Origin: an uncultured Campylobacterales bacterium
GTDB lineage: Bacteria; Campylobacterota; Campylobacteria; Campylobacterales; Sulfurimonadaceae
Reading direction: 5' to 3'
Length of the DNA: 47,645 nucleotides
Assembly (NCBI GenBank): GCA_903885085.1
Contig: CAISHH010000125.1
Location: forward strand, 1-47,645
A program made the translations under genes and the position numbers. Position 1 is the first letter of the stretch; every line of letters begins with the position of its first letter. The notes under the pieces are model-generated. The model saw nothing but the letters and a program-made list of their open reading frames with translations, was not told the origin of the DNA and did no database searches. Positions 25,362 to 35,315 of this stretch are shown here, one piece after another.

Positions 25362-25840
25362 TGAAAATAAAAACGATTTTTACTCTACTTTTACTCTCTT
25401 CAGCCGTTCTTTTAAGTAATGACTTAAAAGTTGTTTCAAATGCTTTCGATGGCGATGAAAAAAAAGGAATAGGTATATTTACAGGCAATGTTAAAATGAC
25501 AAAAGGTTCTGATGAACTCAATGCCACTAAAGTAACTATCTATACAGATGACAAACATGATCCTATAAAAATGGTTGCAGAGGGCGATGTCTCATTTTTT
25601 GTAAAAACAGAAAATAGCTCGATATATACAGGAAAAGCTCAAAAAGTAGTCTACATGCCAAAGATAAAAGAGTACCAATTTTATACCAACGTTCATCTGC
25701 GCCAACTCAATGAACATAAACAGATAGATGGAGATAAAGTCATATTAAATACTATTACTGGTAAAGCATTAGCACAAGGGGCCAACAAAGAGCCTGTAGT
25801 TATGATTTTTCATCTAAAAGATCAGAATGAGAGTAAATAA
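25361..25840 (+). CDS. lptA: LPS transport periplasmic protein LptA
   Basis: A 159-residue periplasmic protein. A signal peptide (MKIKTIFTLLLLSSAVLLS) is followed by an OstA-type jellyroll: KKGIGIFTGNVKMTKGSDELNATKVTIYTD and DKVILNTITGKALAQG. LptA forms the periplasmic bridge that carries LPS from LptC to LptD. Its start overlaps the lptC stop by one base and its end overlaps engB by one base. Confidence 0.9.
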   Translation: MKIKTIFTLLLLSSAVLLSNDLKVVSNAFDGDEKKGIGIFTGNVKMTKGSDELNATKVTIYTDDKHDPIKMVAEGDVSFFVKTENSSIYTGKAQKVVYMPKIKEYQFYTNVHLRQLNEHKQIDGDKVILNTITGKALAQGANKEPVVMIFHLKDQNESK

Positions 25841-26463
25841 TGATTGAGATCGTCGAAGCCAAATTTATAACATCTGCTCCAAATATAGAAAAAGCACCTC
25901 CTTCAGAAAAACAAAATGAGATTGTTTTAATGGCTCGCTCAAATGCAGGAAAAAGTTCACTTTTAAATGCGCTGGCAAATCATAAAGGTCTTGCGAAAGT
26001 TTCTTCAACACCTGGAAAAACACGCCTTATAAACTATTTTGATATCACTTTTATCGATAGAGAATTAAATGAAAAAAAATATGCAAGGCTAGTGGATCTT
26101 CCAGGCTTTGGATATGCTAAAGTTTCTAAGTCAATGAAATATGACTGGGAAAAAAATCTAACTGATTATATCGCCCAAAGAGAGCAAATAAAGCTTTTTG
26201 TTCATCTTATTGACAGTCGTCATCCTGATCTTGAGATTGACGCGGGAGTTTCAGAGTTTTTAGATGAAATTGTGGATCAATCACAGGTTATCTTAAGAGT
26301 GTTTACAAAAATAGATAAACTCAATCAAAAAGAGCAGAGTGCGCTAAGACTGAAATTTCCAGATGCTTTGATGGTTTCAAGCAGTAAAAAGCGCGGGATT
26401 TCAAAACTCATTTCTGTAATCTATGAAGTTGTAAAAGAGGAGATGACCGATGATAGAGTATAG
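25840..26463 (+). CDS. engB: Ribosome-biogenesis GTPase EngB/YihA
   Basis: A 207-residue GTPase needed for 50S ribosome assembly. It has G1 SNAGKSSLLNAL (about residues 34-45), G2 STPGKTRLINYF, G3 LVDLPGFGYAKV, G4 FTKIDKLNQ and G5 VSSSKKRGI. Size and order are typical. It sits inside the LPS-to-cell-wall gene run and overlaps the acetyltransferase gene by 14 bases. Confidence 0.95.
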   Translation: MIEIVEAKFITSAPNIEKAPPSEKQNEIVLMARSNAGKSSLLNALANHKGLAKVSSTPGKTRLINYFDITFIDRELNEKKYARLVDLPGFGYAKVSKSMKYDWEKNLTDYIAQREQIKLFVHLIDSRHPDLEIDAGVSEFLDEIVDQSQVILRVFTKIDKLNQKEQSALRLKFPDALMVSSSKKRGISKLISVIYEVVKEEMTDDRV

Positions 26464-26908
26464 AAAAGCCTATCTTAGCGACATCGAATCGATGCAAAAT
26501 CTGATACAACCTGAAGTTGAATCAGGTGTTATCTTACCAAGAAGTAATGATGAAATAGCAACAAATATCAGATCCTATATGTTGGCTTTTGATAAAGAAG
26601 TGCTTGTAGGTTTTTGCGCTTTACATGTACACTCTTACACTCTTGCAGAGATCCGTTCTTTAATAGTAAGAGATGGCTACAGAGCTAAGCATATAGGCTC
26701 TAAGATTGTTAAAAGAGCTCTAGATGAAGCTGCATCTCTTGGCTTAAAGCAAGTTTTAGCACTTACCTATAAACAAAGTTTTTTTGAAAATTTAGGATTT
26801 ATTGAGATTCCAAAAGAATCTTTACCCGATCATAAGATTTGGGCTGATTGTATAAAATGCAAACACTTTCCAATATGCAACGAAATATCACTTATCAAAA
26901 ATATTTAA
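26450..26908 (+). CDS. ArgA-like GNAT acetyltransferase
   Basis: A 152-residue GNAT enzyme. The acetyl-CoA-binding region is RSLIVRDGYRAKHIGSKIVKRAL (about residues 75-97), followed by TYKQSFFENLGFIEI. The C-terminal end CIKCKHFPICNE with three Cys is the tail seen in short N-acetylglutamate synthases of proteobacteria. The likely reaction is acetylation of glutamate for arginine synthesis; this is a family inference. The gene overlaps its neighbours on both sides. Confidence 0.75.
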   Translation: MIEYRKAYLSDIESMQNLIQPEVESGVILPRSNDEIATNIRSYMLAFDKEVLVGFCALHVHSYTLAEIRSLIVRDGYRAKHIGSKIVKRALDEAASLGLKQVLALTYKQSFFENLGFIEIPKESLPDHKIWADCIKCKHFPICNEISLIKNI

Positions 26909-27333
26909 ATATTGTTCTCGTTCTTGCAATATTTTTAGTTTATGAGAGTCTAAGCGACATCTATCTTTTTTTGCCGCCTTTTTTTGCAGTTATGTTTGTA
27001 ATTTTTATCAATTCAATCAAAAATGATGACAGTATTACACTTTTTGCCACCTCTTTTGCTCTGATGTTTTTTGAAGCGCAAAAGGGTTATGTGCTTTTTA
27101 GTTCCATCGTATATTTTACTTTGGTTTATAGGCTTCTTATTTTGAAAATGGATCAGTATATCCAGTGTGTTGCTTGCACTAAGATACTGATGGTTTTGCT
27201 CGCTTATGTCGGATATTACTTTTTTTCCTACACACTTGCACAGACATTTTTGTTAAATGAACCAGAGTTTAGCTGGTATGTGATCTATTATATTGCTGTT
27301 GAGTTTTTTCTGCTATTGATTTTTAAAGATTAG
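26857..27333 (+). CDS. MreD-like membrane protein
   Basis: A hydrophobic protein of about 158 residues with four to five membrane segments. Its function is suggested mainly by position: it ends 18 bases before mrdA, where mreD-type shape proteins are often found, and the size suits MreD (about 160). I see no diagnostic motif, and the family is poorly conserved. The start is uncertain: ATG at 26857 or 26875, neither with a clear ribosome-binding site. Both lie inside the preceding gene, so translation is probably coupled. Confidence 0.6.
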   Translation: MQTLSNMQRNITYQKYLNIVLVLAIFLVYESLSDIYLFLPPFFAVMFVIFINSIKNDDSITLFATSFALMFFEAQKGYVLFSSIVYFTLVYRLLILKMDQYIQCVACTKILMVLLAYVGYYFFSYTLAQTFLLNEPEFSWYVIYYIAVEFFLLLIFKD

Positions 27334-27351
27334 AGTTAAAGGGTATTTTCA

Positions 27352-29142
27352 TTGAGACTTAAAATAATATTGACACTTTTTGCTCTAGCTTGGGTTGCCT
27401 TGATCGTAAGAGTTTTTTATCTTTCTATTTCGCACAATGCCTATTATGAAGATCTTTCTGATAGAAATACTATAAAAACAGACTTGACTGCGCCAGTACG
27501 CGGAGAAATCCTAGACAGAAATAATAATCCCGTTGCTATCAACAAACTAGGCTTTAAAGTAGAGATAGCTCCTCACTTAATCAGTGGAGATGACACGAGT
27601 TTGCTAGATACTGAATTAAATGTTTTGATGAAATATATTCCCTCTTTAGACAGAGAGAAGATGAAAAAAATATATCTTCAAAATGATTCTTATTATAATC
27701 AAGATTATATACAAGTAGCTGATTTTATTCCCTATGATGCGATGATTCCTGTTTATTCTATTTTAAATTTAAGAGAGAATTTACATATTTTATCTGCGCC
27801 AAAACGTTTTTATCCATACAATGATACCGCAGCCCATATTATTGGCTATGTCTCAAACGCCAATCAAAATGATATTGATAAAGATCCACTTTTATCTGTC
27901 ATTGGAACTGTTGGTAAAAATGGAATCGAAAAATATTATAACACCTACTTAGAGGGTGAAGCTGGTGAGAGAAAAATTAAAGTGAGTGCAAAAAATGAGG
28001 AGATCGAAGAACTTTCTCATAAAAGTCCGATTGAAAATAAGCAGATAAAACTCGCTATAGATATGAACTTACAACAGTATATCGCCGAAATGTTTAAAGA
28101 TGAAGCGGGGGCTGTTGTTGTTATGGATGTGAATGGCTCAGTATTAGCTGCGGGTAGTTTTCCTGAATATGATTTAAACTCTTTTTCAAACGGGATTTCA
28201 AGCGATGAATGGAAAGCACTGATCAATAGCGCTGATAAACCTTTTACTAATAAACTTGTCAATGGTCTTTACCCTCCAGGTTCAATTGTAAAAATTGGAC
28301 TCGGTCTTATTATGATCACGACAGCACTTGATGAACATTCAACTGTAAACTGTACGGGCAGTTATGTAGTTTCAAACCGTAACTTTAGATGTTGGAAAAA
28401 AGATGGACACGGAGAAACTGATATCAGAAAAGCTGTGCGTGAGAGTTGTGATGATTATTTTTATAAAGGCAGCGTCAAGACGGGTATAGATGCCATGAGT
28501 GCAGGTATGCTACGATATGGTTTTAGTCAAAAAACTGGTGTCGATCTTCCTAATGAGTTTATTGGAACTGTACCAAATCGTGAATGGAAAAGAAAAAAAT
28601 ATCATCAGTCTTGGTATATTGGAGAGACTCTCAATACTGCAATCGGGCAGGGCGATTTTCTAGTAACTCCGATGCAAGTAGCAAGATTTACAGCACTTTT
28701 AGCAACAGGCAGACTTGTGACACCGCATCTTGTAGAAAAAGTGGGAGATAAAATAATACAGCCAGAATATAAAGAAGTGCTCTCTCCAACTGAAAAGCAA
28801 AAGATCGGTATCATCCGAGAGGGGATGTATGATGTATGTAATTCTCCCGGCGGAACAGCAAAAAACTACATACATTCAAAAGTTACTATTGCGGGAAAAA
28901 CAGGAACGGCACAGGTTGTAGGTATCTCACAAGATACTATCAAGAGAACAGAAGAGTTAAATATGGCTTATTATTCACGCTCTCATGCTTGGTTGACTAC
29001 CTATGGTCCTTATAAAAATCCTCAGTTTGTCGTTACTGTTTTAGTCGAACATGGCGGACATGGCGGTAATGCTGCTGGAGAGATTGTCTCAAAGATCTAT
29101 GACAAACTTTTAGAAAATGGTTACATCAAAAACAACGATTAA
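27352..29142 (+). CDS. mrdA: Penicillin-binding protein 2
   Basis: A 596-residue monofunctional transpeptidase that builds side-wall peptidoglycan with RodA. One N-terminal membrane helix (residues 3-23) and a dimerisation region are followed by the transpeptidase domain. The acyl-serine motif is GSIVK (Ser-x-x-Lys) in LYPPGSIVKIG, the second motif is SCD in RESCDDYFY, and the third KTGT in IAGKTGTAQ. The start is TTG after AAAGGG. The length is close to E. coli PBP2 (633). Confidence 0.93.
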   Translation: MRLKIILTLFALAWVALIVRVFYLSISHNAYYEDLSDRNTIKTDLTAPVRGEILDRNNNPVAINKLGFKVEIAPHLISGDDTSLLDTELNVLMKYIPSLDREKMKKIYLQNDSYYNQDYIQVADFIPYDAMIPVYSILNLRENLHILSAPKRFYPYNDTAAHIIGYVSNANQNDIDKDPLLSVIGTVGKNGIEKYYNTYLEGEAGERKIKVSAKNEEIEELSHKSPIENKQIKLAIDMNLQQYIAEMFKDEAGAVVVMDVNGSVLAAGSFPEYDLNSFSNGISSDEWKALINSADKPFTNKLVNGLYPPGSIVKIGLGLIMITTALDEHSTVNCTGSYVVSNRNFRCWKKDGHGETDIRKAVRESCDDYFYKGSVKTGIDAMSAGMLRYGFSQKTGVDLPNEFIGTVPNREWKRKKYHQSWYIGETLNTAIGQGDFLVTPMQVARFTALLATGRLVTPHLVEKVGDKIIQPEYKEVLSPTEKQKIGIIREGMYDVCNSPGGTAKNYIHSKVTIAGKTGTAQVVGISQDTIKRTEELNMAYYSRSHAWLTTYGPYKNPQFVVTVLVEHGGHGGNAAGEIVSKIYDKLLENGYIKNND

Positions 29143-29151
29143 AAGGTTAGT

Positions 29152-30132
29152 ATGCGATACTTCATTAGTTCATTTATAATTTTAGGTCTCGGCTTATTAG
29201 GCGGGTATTTTTTAGGCGGTTTTGAGGGCGTTTATATTGCCGCTTTACTTGTTGTTTTAGAGATTTCACTTTCATTTGACAATGCTGTTGTTAATGCCAA
29301 AATATTAGATACGATGGATCCAATCTGGCAGAAACGATTTATACTCTTTGGTATTCCTATCGCCGTATTTGGTATGCGTCTTTTATTTCCACTTGCTATC
29401 GTTTCTATCGTAACAGGAATGGGATTATTTGAAACCTTACATGTAGCAATCAATGAACCTCATCAATATGAAGCTATACTAAAAAGCACAGAAACTACGA
29501 TCTTTGCATTTGGTGGAGCATTTTTACTTATGGTCTTTTTAGATTTCTTTTTCCAAGAGCATGAGATTACTTGGTTTAAACTTATTGAAGATTCTAAAAT
29601 GCTAAAACAGTTTTCTGGAGTTGCAAATATTGAGTTAATTATCGCAATTCTCATAGGTATTGTTCTTGGACATCTTACACAGGATTTTGAAGTTATTTTA
29701 GCTTTTATGTATGGTGTGTTATTGCACTCTCTCCTAGGAATGCTCGATCATTTTCTCTCATCTGATACAGTTAAAAGTGGTATAGCAGGATTTATTTATC
29801 TTGAAGTCTTAGATGCAAGTTTTAGTTTTGACGGTGTTATCGGAGCTTTTGCCCTTTCAAGTAATATCTTTATCATTATGATCGGTCTTGGTGTGGGGGC
29901 TATGTTTGTAAGAAGTATTACTTTGTATTTTGTAGAACATAAAACGCTTTCAGAGTTTCAATATCTTGAACACGGTGCTCATTATGCTATCGGAATTTTA
30001 GCAGTTATTATGCTTATGAAAATTATGATGCATGTTAGTGAAGCTGTAACAGGAACTATAGGAATAGTACTTATTGCAGCAGCATTCCTACACTCTATTT
30101 GGGAAAACAAGCAAGCAAGTCACTTAAAGTAA
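29152..30132 (+). CDS. DUF475 (TerC-related) integral membrane protein
   Basis: A 326-residue protein with about eight to nine membrane segments. Acidic residues lie within or beside the helices: EISLSFDNAVVNAKIL (about residues 38-53) and VLDASFSFDGVIGAF (about 222-236). This pattern is shared by TerC and DUF475 proteins, where the Asp-Asn pairs are thought to bind metal ions such as Mn2+ or Ca2+. It follows mrdA by nine bases and may ride on its operon. The substrate is not known. Confidence 0.85.
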   Translation: MRYFISSFIILGLGLLGGYFLGGFEGVYIAALLVVLEISLSFDNAVVNAKILDTMDPIWQKRFILFGIPIAVFGMRLLFPLAIVSIVTGMGLFETLHVAINEPHQYEAILKSTETTIFAFGGAFLLMVFLDFFFQEHEITWFKLIEDSKMLKQFSGVANIELIIAILIGIVLGHLTQDFEVILAFMYGVLLHSLLGMLDHFLSSDTVKSGIAGFIYLEVLDASFSFDGVIGAFALSSNIFIIMIGLGVGAMFVRSITLYFVEHKTLSEFQYLEHGAHYAIGILAVIMLMKIMMHVSEAVTGTIGIVLIAAAFLHSIWENKQASHLK

Positions 30133-30145
30133 ACCTTTTTAAGCG

Positions 30146-30565
30146 TTATCCCTCTGTACGAACAATCAAGCTATCAGGCAGATTATACTGTTTGATAAGC
30201 TCACTCTCTTTTTGGCGCATCTCTCCGCTATCTACTTCATGATCAAAACCTAAAATATGTAGCAATCCATGGATAAATAAAAGTGTAAACTCCTCTTGTT
30301 CAGAATGCTGGAGTTTTTGTGCAACATCTTGCACATATTCGTAAGAGATGATAATACTGCCAAGTGGAGAAAAAGGCATCTTTTCATAGGGAAAACTTAA
30401 AACATCAGTAGGCTTGTCTATATTTCTAAACTCTTTGTTTATTGCTTGTATCTCTTCATTATTTGTCAATACAAGTTCAATCTCTTGATCCGTAAAGTCA
30501 CAAGCCATGCGTTCTAGAGTTGTAAGTTCAAAATGAAGTGGGGTTCTGTTATCAAAATCAATCAT
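30146..30565 (-). CDS. ybeY: Endoribonuclease YbeY
   Basis: A 139-residue zinc-dependent RNase for 16S rRNA 3'-end maturation and ribosome quality control. The metal motif HGLLHILGFDH, preceded by LLFI and followed by EVDSGEM, fits H-x3-H-x5-H. DVLSFPYE is the second conserved segment. The ATG at 30565 gives the normal N-terminus; a frame opening at 30628 would add 21 residues. A TATAAT box (minus strand, 30572-30577) lies six bases before the ATG, with no ribosome-binding site between, so the transcript might be leaderless. Confidence 0.92.
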   Translation of the reverse strand: MIDFDNRTPLHFELTTLERMACDFTDQEIELVLTNNEEIQAINKEFRNIDKPTDVLSFPYEKMPFSPLGSIIISYEYVQDVAQKLQHSEQEEFTLLFIHGLLHILGFDHEVDSGEMRQKESELIKQYNLPDSLIVRTEG

Positions 30566-30642
30566 GAAGAAATTATATCGAAGTGGAGTTGTAAAAGGGT
30601 TGAAAAAAGTTAATACAGATAGAATCATCTACCTGTAAATAA

Positions 30643-30858
30643 CTATGCTTTTAAATCTAAGCTTTGGCCTAAACCTGTTTTTTGCGCAGTAGATTGTTGC
30701 ATTTGCATATCACGAGCTTGAGAATCTTGGATATTTTTACTTTGAGTAGTAGCACTATCCAAAATCTTTGCCATAGACTGCTCATCAACCTCACGACTTT
30801 TTTTCATGGCATACATCTGTGCCCCAACAGGAGCTTGTGAATTAGTTACTGAATCCAT
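30643..30858 (-). CDS. Small polar protein, possible YjfB-type motility protein
   Basis: A 71-residue polar protein rich in Gln, Ser, Met and Asp, beginning MDSVTNSQAPVGAQMYAMKKSREVDE. The layout (short variable start, MKK in a helix, Gln-rich tail) resembles the YjfB putative motility family, but I cannot confirm it. The ATG at 30858 follows AGGGGA; an upstream frame from 30888 has no such site. It has no signal peptide. It lies 77 bases upstream of ybeY on the same strand. Confidence 0.6.
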   Translation of the reverse strand: MDSVTNSQAPVGAQMYAMKKSREVDEQSMAKILDSATTQSKNIQDSQARDMQMQQSTAQKTGLGQSLDLKA

Positions 30859-30942
30859 TATATTTCCCCTTGTAGAGTATTTGCACACTTTTAAATCGGC
30901 TAAACACTCAAAAGGTTAAATCTTCTATGCTACTATTACGAA

Positions 30943-31461
30943 ATGAAAAGAAGAGAGTTTATCAAATATTCCGCACTGTTACTTGGTTCTAGTGCCTTTG
31001 CTAGAGACCTTCACTACTATGCTTTACATGTAAGGATTATACAGGAACCTTATCAGACTATTGCAAGCGTATTAGAACAGCTTTTCCCTCCAAATATCGC
31101 TATGCCCTCTGTACACTCTTTTAATTTGATAGGTTTTTTTCAAGCACTTATGAAAGATCCTCGTGTTAAAGATGAAACCAAACAGATACTCCAAGATGGC
31201 GTAAAATGGCTCAATCAGACTTCAAAAAACAGCTATATGAAAAACTATAAAGAGCTGACACTTTCACAAAAAGAGACCCTTTTAAAACAAATATCTCTAA
31301 AACAGTGGGGTGATACTTGGCTGTGGCATCTTATGAATTTTGCTTTTGAAGCGATGTTTAGTGATCCTGTGTATGGAGCAAATATCAATAAAATAGGATG
31401 GAAATGGGTGGAGCATGAGAGTGGTTTACCCCGTCCACCAAAGGTGAATACTTATGTATGA
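30943..31461 (+). CDS. Gluconate 2-dehydrogenase subunit 3-like protein
   Basis: A 172-residue protein with an N-terminus like a twin-arginine signal (MKRREFIKYSALLLGSSAFA). The body matches the gluconate 2-dehydrogenase subunit 3 (gamma) family, including a C-terminal SDPVYGANINKIGWKWVEH stretch. Such subunits help export or stabilise the FAD subunit. It overlaps the GMC oxidoreductase by eight bases, so the pair is a single unit. A TTACATGTAA copy lies near its start. Confidence 0.78.
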   Translation: MKRREFIKYSALLLGSSAFARDLHYYALHVRIIQEPYQTIASVLEQLFPPNIAMPSVHSFNLIGFFQALMKDPRVKDETKQILQDGVKWLNQTSKNSYMKNYKELTLSQKETLLKQISLKQWGDTWLWHLMNFAFEAMFSDPVYGANINKIGWKWVEHESGLPRPPKVNTYV

Positions 31462-33127
31462 TGTTTGTATCATCGGCAGTGGTCCAGGCGGTGCGCCAAT
31501 AGCTTATGAGCTCGCTCGTGCTGGGAAAAAGGTGCTCGTCTTGGAAAAAGGACCTCATTATACTGAAAAAGATTTTTTCAAAGATGAACTAGCTGTTAGC
31601 CGCCGTGATATCTATACACCGCCGCTGGGTGAAGAACAGCACGTTGTAGAAACACAAGATGACAATGGCAAATGGCAAAGTGTGGAAGCCAAAAACAGCA
31701 ACTGGAATTTCTGGAACGGTTCTATGGTTGGTGGTTCATCAAATCTTATGAGCGGATATTTTCACCGTTTAAAGCCAAATGATTTTAAAATGGCTTCTGT
31801 CTATGGAAAGATTAAGGGTGCCAATGTTGTTGACTGGGTGATTGACTACAAAACTTTGGAGCCTTATTATGACAAAGTAGAAAAAGTCGTAGGAGTCTCA
31901 GGGAAAGTTATCAAACATCCATTTTTAGAGCCACGTTCTTCAAAAGATTATCCATTTAAACCAACTTGGGAACATCCCATTTCTTCTTGGTTTGACCTTA
32001 CATGTAAGCATCTTGGATTTCATTCAATTCCTACAGCACGCGCTGTTTTACCTTATGATACACTGCAAAGAAAGGGGTGCTCTTACTCCAACTTTTGTGG
32101 TAGTTACGGCTGTGCGACGGGAGCCAAAGGCAATGCCCGATCTGCTCTTTTAGATAAAGCGGTAAAAACAGGCAACTGTACAATTTTAAGTAAATCTTTT
32201 GTGTATAAGATAGACACAGATGCAAAACATGTAACGAAGATATACTATTATGATAAAAACAGAAAACCATTTTTCGTTAGGGCAAAAATCTTCGTTTTAG
32301 CCGCACAACCCATCGAAACTGCCAGACTTCTTTTAAACTCCAAAAATAGCCACTTTCCCAAAGGTCTTTTAAATAACTTTAACCAAGTGGGAAAAAACCT
32401 TATATTTTCCGCTGGAGGCAGTGGAGAGGGGCAGTTTACCTTTGCAAATCTGCCAAAAGAGAAACGTGATGTTCTACTTACACGCGGTGCTTTTGTCAAC
32501 CGTTCACTTCAAGACTGGTATGAATATACAAAAAATAGCAAAAAGATAAAAGGTGGAACAATCGACTTTTTATTTGAACATGCAAACCCTACAAGCCGCG
32601 CGATGAGAGAAGTTTATGATAAAGATTCAAATCTTGTCTGGGGTGAGGCACTACAAAAAAAGATACAGTTTGCCTTTATGCAATCAAGAAAGTTCACTTT
32701 TGAAGTGTTTAATGATTGGTTACCGACAGATGACTGTTTTGTCAGTGTAGATGAAAAGGTGAAAGACAAATGGGGTGTTCCCGTTGGAAAAGTACGCCTT
32801 AATTCCCATCCAAGAGACATCGAAGTTGGTGAGTTTTTAGCTCAAAAAGCGGTAAAAGTTTTAAAAGATATGGGTGCTGTAAATGTTACATCTTCTATCT
32901 CTTCTGCTCCTCCTCCAAATCTTGTCGCTGGGGGGTGCCGTTTTGGAAATGACGAGCAAAGTTCAGTTTTAGACAAAAACTGTAAAACGCATGCACTGGA
33001 TAACTTCTACATCACAGATGCTTCTTTTATGCCGACAGGTGGAAGTGTTCCCTACACATGGACGATTTATGCCAACTCTTTTCGAGTTGCAGATGTGATA
33101 CTCAAAAGATTTAATATGTTAAAATAA
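31454..33127 (+). CDS. GMC-family FAD dehydrogenase with cysteine cluster
   Basis: A 557-residue FAD enzyme. The FAD-binding [26 protein letters not shown] is at residues 8-33, [10 protein letters not shown] at about 97-106, and the C-terminal GMC signature area [31 protein letters not shown] at about 515-545. Cys209, Cys215 and Cys220 ([13 protein letters not shown]) form C-x5-C-x4-C, close to the Fe-S ligand site of membrane FAD-dependent sugar dehydrogenases. The substrate is unknown. A partner small subunit precedes it. No cytochrome c subunit follows. Confidence 0.85.
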   Translation: MYDVCIIGSGPGGAPIAYELARAGKKVLVLEKGPHYTEKDFFKDELAVSRRDIYTPPLGEEQHVVETQDDNGKWQSVEAKNSNWNFWNGSMVGGSSNLMSGYFHRLKPNDFKMASVYGKIKGANVVDWVIDYKTLEPYYDKVEKVVGVSGKVIKHPFLEPRSSKDYPFKPTWEHPISSWFDLTCKHLGFHSIPTARAVLPYDTLQRKGCSYSNFCGSYGCATGAKGNARSALLDKAVKTGNCTILSKSFVYKIDTDAKHVTKIYYYDKNRKPFFVRAKIFVLAAQPIETARLLLNSKNSHFPKGLLNNFNQVGKNLIFSAGGSGEGQFTFANLPKEKRDVLLTRGAFVNRSLQDWYEYTKNSKKIKGGTIDFLFEHANPTSRAMREVYDKDSNLVWGEALQKKIQFAFMQSRKFTFEVFNDWLPTDDCFVSVDEKVKDKWGVPVGKVRLNSHPRDIEVGEFLAQKAVKVLKDMGAVNVTSSISSAPPPNLVAGGCRFGNDEQSSVLDKNCKTHALDNFYITDASFMPTGGSVPYTWTIYANSFRVADVILKRFNMLK

Positions 33128-33131
33128 GGCT

Positions 33132-33827
33132 ATGAAAAATATGAAAAATAAAAAAGCAGTTTGCATTATGAGTGGCGGAATGGACTCGACTCTTTGTGCT
33201 TACATGATGCGTGATTTAGGCTATGAGATTATTGCGGTACATTTCAATTATGATCAACGAACACAGAAAAAAGAGCTTAAATGTTTCAATAATATCTTCG
33301 AAGCCTTACAGCCGCAGAGCACTTCGCATGTAGGCAAAAAATATAGTCTCGATATCGGTTTTTTCAAGGAACTCGGAGCTTCGGCATTAACTGATACGAA
33401 TATAGAAGTGCCGACAGGCGGGATAGAAGAGGGCGTTCCTGTTACCTATGTGCCCTTTCGAAACGGCATCTTTTTAAGCATGGCAGCGGCTATTGCAGAA
33501 AAAGAGGGTGCTGAAGCAATTGCTATCGGTGTTGTTGAAGAAGACAGCAGCGGATACCCAGATTGCCGACAAGAGTACATAGAAAGTATGCAAAGAAGTA
33601 TAAATCTCGGTACAAAAGATGAGACAAATATCACTATTTTTATGCCGCTTGTGCATCTTAAAAAATCCCAGATCGTCGAAGAAGCGCAAAAACTCAATGT
33701 TCCACTAGAGCTGACATGGAGCTGTTATAAAAACGAAGATAAAGCTTGTGGCGTTTGCGATAGCTGTAGACTGCGATTAAACGGTTTCAAGGAAGCCGGT
33801 ATCAAAGACCCAATCCTGTATGAATAA
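33132..33827 (+). CDS. queC: 7-cyano-7-deazaguanine synthase
   Basis: A 231-residue ATP-dependent enzyme making preQ0 from 7-carboxy-7-deazaguanine for queuosine synthesis. The N-type ATP-pyrophosphatase loop [13 protein letters not shown] is near residues 14-26. The zinc site at the C-terminus is [18 protein letters not shown]. Two in-frame ATG codons (33132 and 33141) are both possible; AAGG lies just upstream of the first. The end overlaps the next gene by eight bases. Confidence 0.93.
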   Translation: MKNMKNKKAVCIMSGGMDSTLCAYMMRDLGYEIIAVHFNYDQRTQKKELKCFNNIFEALQPQSTSHVGKKYSLDIGFFKELGASALTDTNIEVPTGGIEEGVPVTYVPFRNGIFLSMAAAIAEKEGAEAIAIGVVEEDSSGYPDCRQEYIESMQRSINLGTKDETNITIFMPLVHLKKSQIVEEAQKLNVPLELTWSCYKNEDKACGVCDSCRLRLNGFKEAGIKDPILYE

Positions 33828-34488
33828 CTTAGAGATTCTTGGCTTACATGTAAGCTATACCTATAATCCAAGACTCAAAAATAGTTATATCCATATCCTT
33901 CCATCTGCTAAAATTATTGTCAAAACACCCATAAACTCTGAGAAGCATATACGTGAACTCGTACAGAGTAAACATACTTGGATTGTCAAAAAAATCAATC
34001 ATATTGAAAAATATCAAAAGACAAATGTCAATCTTGAAGATGAAGTGCTTATATTTGGAGAGCTTTATAGTATCGATCATGAGGTTGCCACGGCTTTAAG
34101 AGAGAAACTACTAAAATCAAGAAGTGGCACAAATGAAAATATTGCATCTCTTTATGACAACTATTATAAAGAGATAGCTTCACAATATATCCCTGAAAGA
34201 GTAGAGTATTTTAGTCGTATTATGGGACTTTATCCTACAAATATCAAATACAGAAAAATGAAAAGAAGATGGGGAAGTTGTGACTCAAAAAAAGAGCTGA
34301 CATTTAATATCTATCTCTTAAAACTTTCTCGTGATCTTATAGACTATGTGATCGTCCATGAACTCTCACATATCAAGCATATGAACCATTCAAAACGTTT
34401 TCATGATCTTGTCTCAAAATACCTTGTAAACGCCAAAGAGTTGGAAAAAAGAATCAAAGAGGAGTACTATAAATTTATGGTACAATAA
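33820..34488 (+). CDS. YgjP-like M48-type metallopeptidase
   Basis: A 222-residue protein of the YgjP/DUF45 family. The zinc site [16 protein letters not shown] (HExxH with a third His) is near residues 180-195. The [21 protein letters not shown] segment before it is characteristic. The natural substrate is not settled for the family. No signal peptide is present, so it is cytoplasmic. It overlaps queC by eight bases; a TTACATGTAA copy lies near its start. Confidence 0.82.
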   Translation: MNNLEILGLHVSYTYNPRLKNSYIHILPSAKIIVKTPINSEKHIRELVQSKHTWIVKKINHIEKYQKTNVNLEDEVLIFGELYSIDHEVATALREKLLKSRSGTNENIASLYDNYYKEIASQYIPERVEYFSRIMGLYPTNIKYRKMKRRWGSCDSKKELTFNIYLLKLSRDLIDYVIVHELSHIKHMNHSKRFHDLVSKYLVNAKELEKRIKEEYYKFMVQ

Positions 34489-34508
34489 TCAAAAGCAGGG
34501 GGTTAATT

Positions 34509-35309
34509 TTGAGTGTAAATATCTTATTTGTCTGTATTGAAATTCCAAAAATAGTCACTAAAAATGAGTTGGAAGCTGAATTTCCTGGGATGATGCTCTC
34601 TAAGATAGAAAACTCACTTGTTGGTGAAATAACAAACAATAAGCTGATATTTGTCTCATCTTTTGGTGTTATTACCTTTTGTAATTTTGCTCTTGAAGAG
34701 ATACAATCATTCCTTTCAAGACTAGATATCCAAGAAGCACAGCACTACAAAACAGCCCTCATCAATCAAGATTATCCGATGGTAGTCCATTCGCAATACA
34801 CAAAACCTATCATCGATGAACACACTATTAAATATGATAAGTTTGACAAAGCAACAGCGTCCATCATCTCTTTAGCGCTTTCTCAAAGCGTTGGACTCGA
34901 AATTCGGGAGAGAACACTTGAAATGAAAATGACAGAGAGTAAAAAACTCTATGAAAAGATAGAAACACTACAAGTAAAAGATAGAGCGAAACTCATGAAA
35001 TTTGCCAGCTCTATCGCAAAAGAGCGTTTTGATATTTTAAATCAGCTTTATCTTTTAGATAAGCCGGATATTTTATGGGATGATGTAGAACTCGAATCCC
35101 TTTACAATCAGCTTTCACTGCAACTAGAGCTCAAATCAAGGTTTGATGTTATCGAATATAAGATCTCTTATTTAAAAGAGTCTGTGGAGTTTGCAAAAGA
35201 TATGATAAATCAAAAATCAAGTGAGTTTTTGGAGTGGATTATCATTTGGCTGATCGTCATAGAGATCATCTTTTCTGTCTATAATTTTATAAAAGATTTT
35301 GCGAAGTAA
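34509..35309 (+). CDS. RMD1/DUF155-family protein, tail-anchored
   Basis: A 266-residue protein with the RMD1 (DUF155) pattern: a beta-rich start, the FVSSFGVITFCNF strand, a central helical part and a C-terminal membrane helix (LEWIIIWLIVIEIIFSVYNFI). The best-known members are yeast sporulation-related and mitochondrial membrane proteins; the bacterial function is unknown. The start is TTG after a GGGGG run. The gene lies 20 bases after the metalloprotease gene, in the same direction. Confidence 0.8.
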   Translation: MSVNILFVCIEIPKIVTKNELEAEFPGMMLSKIENSLVGEITNNKLIFVSSFGVITFCNFALEEIQSFLSRLDIQEAQHYKTALINQDYPMVVHSQYTKPIIDEHTIKYDKFDKATASIISLALSQSVGLEIRERTLEMKMTESKKLYEKIETLQVKDRAKLMKFASSIAKERFDILNQLYLLDKPDILWDDVELESLYNQLSLQLELKSRFDVIEYKISYLKESVEFAKDMINQKSSEFLEWIIIWLIVIEIIFSVYNFIKDFAK

Positions 35310-35315
35310 AAAGGT

